From Mycolicibacter sinensis (GTDB lineage: Bacteria; Actinomycetota; Actinomycetes; Mycobacteriales; Mycobacteriaceae), in assembly GCF_001667375.1 (NCBI RefSeq), contig NZ_LZIN01000091.1, forward strand, positions 1 to 51,765: a stretch of DNA of 51,765 bases. Reading direction: 5' to 3'. How positions within the stretch are numbered: position 1 is the first letter of the stretch; each line of letters starts with the position of its first letter. The notes under the pieces are model-generated. The model did no database searches. It had not been told where the DNA came from and saw only the letters and a program-made list of their open reading frames with translations. The position numbers and the translations under genes were made by a program. Shown piece by piece: positions 48,152-51,765 of this stretch.

Positions 48152-51067
48152 CTACTGCGTGGCGAACCTGTCGGTGTCTGCGGCGGGATCGGGGCGGGGC
48201 GTGTGGGCCGCGATCCCACGGATGTTCTTGTTGGGCCCCCACGGGCGGACCACCTGAGGCCACCAGAACCACTTGCCCAGCAGCGTCGCGATCGACGGCA
48301 TGAAGAACGCCCGGACCACGAAGGTATCCAGCAGCAACCCGATGGCCACGGTCGTGCCGTACATGCCGATCGCCTTGAGATCACTGAAGAACATGATGCC
48401 CATGGTCGCGGCGAACACCATGCCCGCCGAGGTCACCACGCCACCGCTGCCGGCCATCGCCCGGATATAGCCGGTCTTCAGCCCGGCGTGGATCTCCTCT
48501 TCGAACCGCGAGACCAGCAGCAGGTTGTAGTCCGAGCCGACCGCCAGTAGCACGATCACCGCCAAAACCAGGGTCACCCAGTAGATGTGCTGGCCGAAGA
48601 TGTGTTGCCAGATCAGCACCGAGATACCGAAGGACGCCGCGATCGAACTGGAAGCGGTACCCAGGATCACCAGCGCGGCCACCATGCTGCGGGTGATCAT
48701 CATCATGATCAAGAAGATCAGCGTCAGCGACGCGACCACCGCGATCATCAGGTCGTACTTGGCGCCGTCGCTCATGTCTTCGTACAGGGCGGCCATCCCG
48801 CCGACGTAGACCTTGGCGTCGGACAGCGAGGACTGCTTGAGTGCCTCCTGCGCGGCGATGCGCTCCGGCTCCACGCGGGCAATGCCCTCCGCGGTGGCCG
48901 GGTAGGTCTGGTGGGTGACGAAGAAGCGCGCCGACTTGCCGTCCGGCGACATGAACAGGCGCAGACCCGTCTGGAAGTCCTTGTTGTCGAACGCTTCCGC
49001 GGGCAGGTAGAAGAAATCGTCGTTCTTCGAGTCGTCGAAACTCTGCCCCATCATGATCTGGGTGTTGCTCAGATCCTCCATCTGGTTGACGAACGCCGAG
49101 AACGTGGAATGCACGGTCAGCACCAAGCCGCGCATGATCCTCATGGTGTCGACGACGGCCGGCAGCAACTCCACCGCCTGGGGCAGCAGGCGGGCCGTCT
49201 TGGTGATGTCGGCTGACAGGTGGTGCAGTTGCTCGGTGAGCTGGTCGACACCATCGGTGGTGTCGAAGGTGCTCCGCAGCGCCCAGCACATCGGGATGTC
49301 GAAGCAGTGCGGCTCCCAGTAGAAGTAGCTGCGCAGCGGCCGGAACTGGTCGTCGAAGTCGGCCAGGTGGTCGCGGATCCGGTCGGAGACCTCCACGGTG
49401 CGCTCGGTGACCTCGGCGGTGTCATCGAAGGTCCGGTCGACCTCCTGCAGGTAGCCGTACATCTGGATCAGCAACTCGATGTCCTTGTCGAGCTGCTGGG
49501 AGATCGTGTCGATGTCTTTGATCCGGTCCTTGAGCGTCTTCATGTTCTGGATCATCAACTGATTGGACGCACTGAGCTGGAAGGGAACCGAGCTGTGCTG
49601 CAACGGGATTCCCAACGGCCGGGTGATGTCCTGGATCATCGCGATGCCGTGCACCCGCATGATGTTCTTGGCGACCCGGTCCAGCACCAGCATGTCGGCC
49701 GGGTTCCGCATGTCGTGGTCGGAGGTCACCATGGTGATGTCGGGGGCCATCCGGGCGGCCGAGAAGTGCTTCTCGGCGGCGGCATAACTCACGTTGACCG
49801 GGGTGTCCTTCGGCAGGTACTTCCGGTCGTCGTATCCCGGTTTGAACCCCGGCAGGGCGACCAGTCCGACCATGACGACCGCCAGGCTGGCCACCGCGAT
49901 CGGACCCGGCCAGCGCACCACCGAAACCCCGGCGCGCCGCCAGAACCCACCCGGCTTGGCCGGTTTGGGCTCCAGCAGCCCGAAGCTGGTGACCACCACC
50001 AGCAACGCCGGTCCCAGGGTGAGTGCGGCGGCGACCACGACGATCATGCCCACCGAGACCGGGATCCCCATGGTGTGGAAGTAGGGCAGCCGGGTGAAGT
50101 ACAACACCGCCGACGCCCCCGCGATGGTCAGGCCCGACCCCAGCACGACGGGGGTGACGCTGCGCACGGTGGTGTAGTAGGCGTCGACCCGCTCTTCGCC
50201 GGCCAGCCGGGCCTCGCGGTAGCGGCCGATCAGGAAGATGCCGTAATCGGTACCGGCGGCGATCGCCAGCATCACCATGATGTTGACCGCGAACGTCGTC
50301 AGGCCCATCACGTTGTTGAATCCGAGCACCGCGACGACGCCGCGCGCGCAGATCAGTTCCAGCAGCGTCAGGAACAGCTGCGTCAGCATCGCCGAGATGG
50401 ACCGGAAGACGATCAGCAGCATGATTGCGATCGCGGCGATGGTGAACAGGGTGATCTTCACCAGGCTGGCGTCACCGATCTCGCGCAGATCCGCGGTCAG
50501 CGCTGCCGGACCGGCGACATAGGCCTGCACGCCGGGTGGGGCGGGGGTGTCATCGATGTGCTTGCGGACCGCTGCCACCGAGTCGTTGGCCTCGGTCATG
50601 CCCTGGTTGCCGACCAGGTTCAGCATGATGTAAGCGGCTTTGGCGTCGGAGCTCTGCACACCAGCCGCGGTCAGCCGGTCGCGCCAGAAGTCCTGCGCGT
50701 GCTCGACGTGCTCCGTGTCGGCGACCAGCTTCTTGACGATTTCGTCGTAGTAGTGGTGGGCGTCCTCGCCGAGTTCGTCCTCGCCGACCACCACCATCAT
50801 CACGGTGCTGTTGGATTTGTATTCCTGGAAGTTCTCACCCACCAGCTGACTGGCGACCATCGACGGCGCGTCCATCGGCGCCAGCGGGGCCGAGTGTTCC
50901 TCGGAGATCACTTCCAGCTGGGGCACAAGGATATTGACCAGCACGGTGAACACGATCCAGGCGATGATGATCGGCACCGCGAAGATACGCAGCATGTGCG
51001 CGAAGAACGGCCGTTTGACGTGCGGGTCCTGGTGCTCGTCGAGCTGCGCTCGGATCCGTTTGATCAT
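48152..51067 (-). CDS. MmpL-family RND transporter (MmpL4/MmpL5-like)
   Basis: A 971-residue inner-membrane exporter of the mycobacterial RND superfamily, which uses the proton gradient to move lipids, siderophores or drugs. It has 11-12 membrane spans in two halves, each followed by a soluble porter domain, and the proton-relay Asp-Tyr pairs in AAGTDYGIFLIGRY and AVGSDYNLLLVSRFEEE. The two-cysteine loop (EPHCFDIPMCWALR) in the second half is typical of the MmpL4/5 cluster. It overlaps its mmpS by ATGA. In H37Rv MmpS4/L4 and MmpS5/L5 export mycobactin; whether this pair does so is inference. This pair is not at this locus in H37Rv. Confidence 0.92.
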   Translation of the reverse strand: MIKRIRAQLDEHQDPHVKRPFFAHMLRIFAVPIIIAWIVFTVLVNILVPQLEVISEEHSAPLAPMDAPSMVASQLVGENFQEYKSNSTVMMVVVGEDELGEDAHHYYDEIVKKLVADTEHVEHAQDFWRDRLTAAGVQSSDAKAAYIMLNLVGNQGMTEANDSVAAVRKHIDDTPAPPGVQAYVAGPAALTADLREIGDASLVKITLFTIAAIAIMLLIVFRSISAMLTQLFLTLLELICARGVVAVLGFNNVMGLTTFAVNIMVMLAIAAGTDYGIFLIGRYREARLAGEERVDAYYTTVRSVTPVVLGSGLTIAGASAVLYFTRLPYFHTMGIPVSVGMIVVVAAALTLGPALLVVVTSFGLLEPKPAKPGGFWRRAGVSVVRWPGPIAVASLAVVMVGLVALPGFKPGYDDRKYLPKDTPVNVSYAAAEKHFSAARMAPDITMVTSDHDMRNPADMLVLDRVAKNIMRVHGIAMIQDITRPLGIPLQHSSVPFQLSASNQLMIQNMKTLKDRIKDIDTISQQLDKDIELLIQMYGYLQEVDRTFDDTAEVTERTVEVSDRIRDHLADFDDQFRPLRSYFYWEPHCFDIPMCWALRSTFDTTDGVDQLTEQLHHLSADITKTARLLPQAVELLPAVVDTMRIMRGLVLTVHSTFSAFVNQMEDLSNTQIMMGQSFDDSKNDDFFYLPAEAFDNKDFQTGLRLFMSPDGKSARFFVTHQTYPATAEGIARVEPERIAAQEALKQSSLSDAKVYVGGMAALYEDMSDGAKYDLMIAVVASLTLIFLIMMMITRSMVAALVILGTASSSIAASFGISVLIWQHIFGQHIYWVTLVLAVIVLLAVGSDYNLLLVSRFEEEIHAGLKTGYIRAMAGSGGVVTSAGMVFAATMGIMFFSDLKAIGMYGTTVAIGLLLDTFVVRAFFMPSIATLLGKWFWWPQVVRPWGPNKNIRGIAAHTPRPDPAADTDRFATQ

Positions 51068-51507
51068 CCGGACTTCACCAGGCAGAAGGTCTGGGCGTTC
51101 ACCCCGGTGGCGCGTCGTTCGTCGAGCAGTCGGTCGTCGATCTTGATCCGGCAGCCGATCTCACCGGTGTTGCCCTGCACGATCATGTTGGCCTGCACCG
51201 CGGGAAGCACGGTGACGACGGTGTAGGACCAGGGCAGCGGCACATTGTTGAGTTGATGGACGTTGGCCTCGGCGTCCCAGTAGTTGATGTCGGCGGTGGT
51301 GCCCGGCGGACCGAAAGCCTCGTAGGCGACGTACTTGGGGTTGAACTGCACGATCTCGATGCCGGCGCCGGCGTGGGGATTGAGGTCCTGGGAGGCGAAT
51401 ACCTTGTGCAGCCGGGTGACGATCACGGCGGATATGAAGACGACCACGATGAAGACCAGCGGAATCCAATGCCGTTTGACTATTGCGGCGATCTGAATCT
51501 TCCTCAT
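51064..51507 (-). CDS. MmpS-family accessory protein
   Basis: A 147-residue partner of the adjacent MmpL. It has one membrane span near residues 15-32 (WIPLVFIVVVFISAVIV) after a short basic start, then an immunoglobulin-like periplasmic domain with VAYEAFGPPGTTADINYWD and two cysteines (GCRIKI and TFCLVKSG). This matches MmpS4/MmpS5. The ATG at 51507 follows GGAAGGCGGTGAT. The first codons are duplicated 243 bases upstream in a broken copy. Confidence 0.93.
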   Translation of the reverse strand: MRKIQIAAIVKRHWIPLVFIVVVFISAVIVTRLHKVFASQDLNPHAGAGIEIVQFNPKYVAYEAFGPPGTTADINYWDAEANVHQLNNVPLPWSYTVVTVLPAVQANMIVQGNTGEIGCRIKIDDRLLDERRATGVNAQTFCLVKSG

Positions 51508-51702
51508 ATCACCGCCTTCCGCTGGTCGATAGTGCGGTCGAACGCCGGCAGCTGACAGTTTGTTCCGGCCTCGCTCGGAATCGTCGAAGGCTGCCCCGAA
51601 GATCGTCCCCGGGCAGCATAAACCTTCGCTTGGCTAACGATCGCAATGGGTGCGTCTGACCTCCTCCCACCCCGCCGAACGTGAAGGTGGCTTCACGGCC
51701 GA
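51508..51702 (-). promoter_or_regulatory. mmpS upstream region with palindrome
   Basis: No gene is seen in this stretch; a 67-residue frame here has no family features. A perfect palindrome CGTGAAG-GTGG-CTTCACG at 51680-51697 could be an operator for the mmpS-mmpL pair or a terminator of an upstream gene. TATGCT on the minus strand (about 51616-51621) is a possible -10. Confidence 0.3.
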
Positions 51703-51750
51703 CGGAATCCAATGGCGTTTGACTATTGCGGCGATCTGAATCTTCCTCTA
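51703..51750 (-). pseudogene. Truncated duplicate of the mmpS 5' end
   Basis: Positions 51703-51748 repeat 51460-51505, the first 15 or so codons of mmpS, with one base difference. In the copy the start ATATG has become ATTAG, so there is no start codon, and the similarity stops after the codons for HWIP. It is a remnant of a second mmpS or of a local duplication; some sequence may continue past the window edge. Confidence 0.7.
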
Positions 51751-51765
51751 ATGACCGCCAACCGG

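Noticed and set aside
51509..51712. A 67-residue minus-strand frame upstream of mmpS
   Set aside because: It begins in the broken mmpS copy, has no ribosome site and no recognisable features.

Overview
This GC-rich window comes from a mycobacterium. It carries lineage markers: an mmpS/mmpL pair, a PGRS glycine-rich surface protein, a PE-PPE-domain hydrolase, the gpgP/octT genes for methylglucose lipopolysaccharide, a resuscitation-promoting factor, and RNase E with the long acidic/basic extensions of this group. From memory, the core genes run in the same order as M. tuberculosis H37Rv Rv2458 to Rv2417c (mmuM, clpX, korAB, mobA, rpfE, Rv2449c-like, valS, folC, DUF4233, ndk, rne, rplU, rpmA, obg, proB, nadE, rbsK, proA, moxR/VWA, nadD, rsfS, gpgP, octT, degV). 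Several neighbours differ from H37Rv, so this is another species. A PGRS protein with a classical signal peptide instead of a PE domain would suit the M. terrae/Mycolicibacter group, but that placement is a guess.

Layout. 1-7.5 kb: partial mmuM diverges from clpX; a fatty-acid desaturase converges on clpX; korA-korB-mobA follow as an operon. 7.5-8.4 kb: a gene-free stretch with a CRP-like site, a plausible promoter and a hairpin-rich leader ahead of a shortened rpfE. 8.8-15.7 kb: Rv2449c-like oxidoreductase, a DUF937 protein, then valS-folC-DUF4233 and ndk. 16-22.3 kb: rne, then rplU-rpmA and obg-proB. 22.3-27.9 kb: an accessory block absent from this place in H37Rv, made of a PE-PPE hydrolase, a TetR/P450 divergent pair, and a minus-strand set of cysteine hydrolase, Sir2 deacylase and MFS transporter facing nadE. 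27.9-36 kb: nadE, a methyltransferase, a VapBC-like toxin-antitoxin pair, rbsK, proA, and a MoxR/VWA chaperone pair. 36.3-43.5 kb: a 1487-residue PGRS protein convergent with a large LuxR-family ATPase regulator; then a SAM methyltransferase. 44.8-48.1 kb: the tight nadD-rsfS-gpgP-octT-degV operon. 48.2-51.8 kb: mmpL-mmpS on the minus strand, with a broken duplicate of the mmpS start at the right edge.

Most of the core is housekeeping: translation, ribosome assembly, RNA decay, proline and NAD synthesis, and the anaerobic-type 2-oxoglutarate oxidoreductase. Many genes overlap by ATGA/GTGA and are presumably translationally coupled. Several plus-strand genes have a TANNNT hexamer 6-8 bases before an ATG/GTG start, the signature of leaderless mycobacterial transcripts. 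The most interesting parts are the rpfE control region, the NAD-linked accessory cluster with its repeat-derived Sir2 tail, the PE-less PGRS protein, the toxin-antitoxin palindrome and the duplicated mmpS start. I see no tRNA, rRNA, CRISPR array, insertion sequence or prophage.
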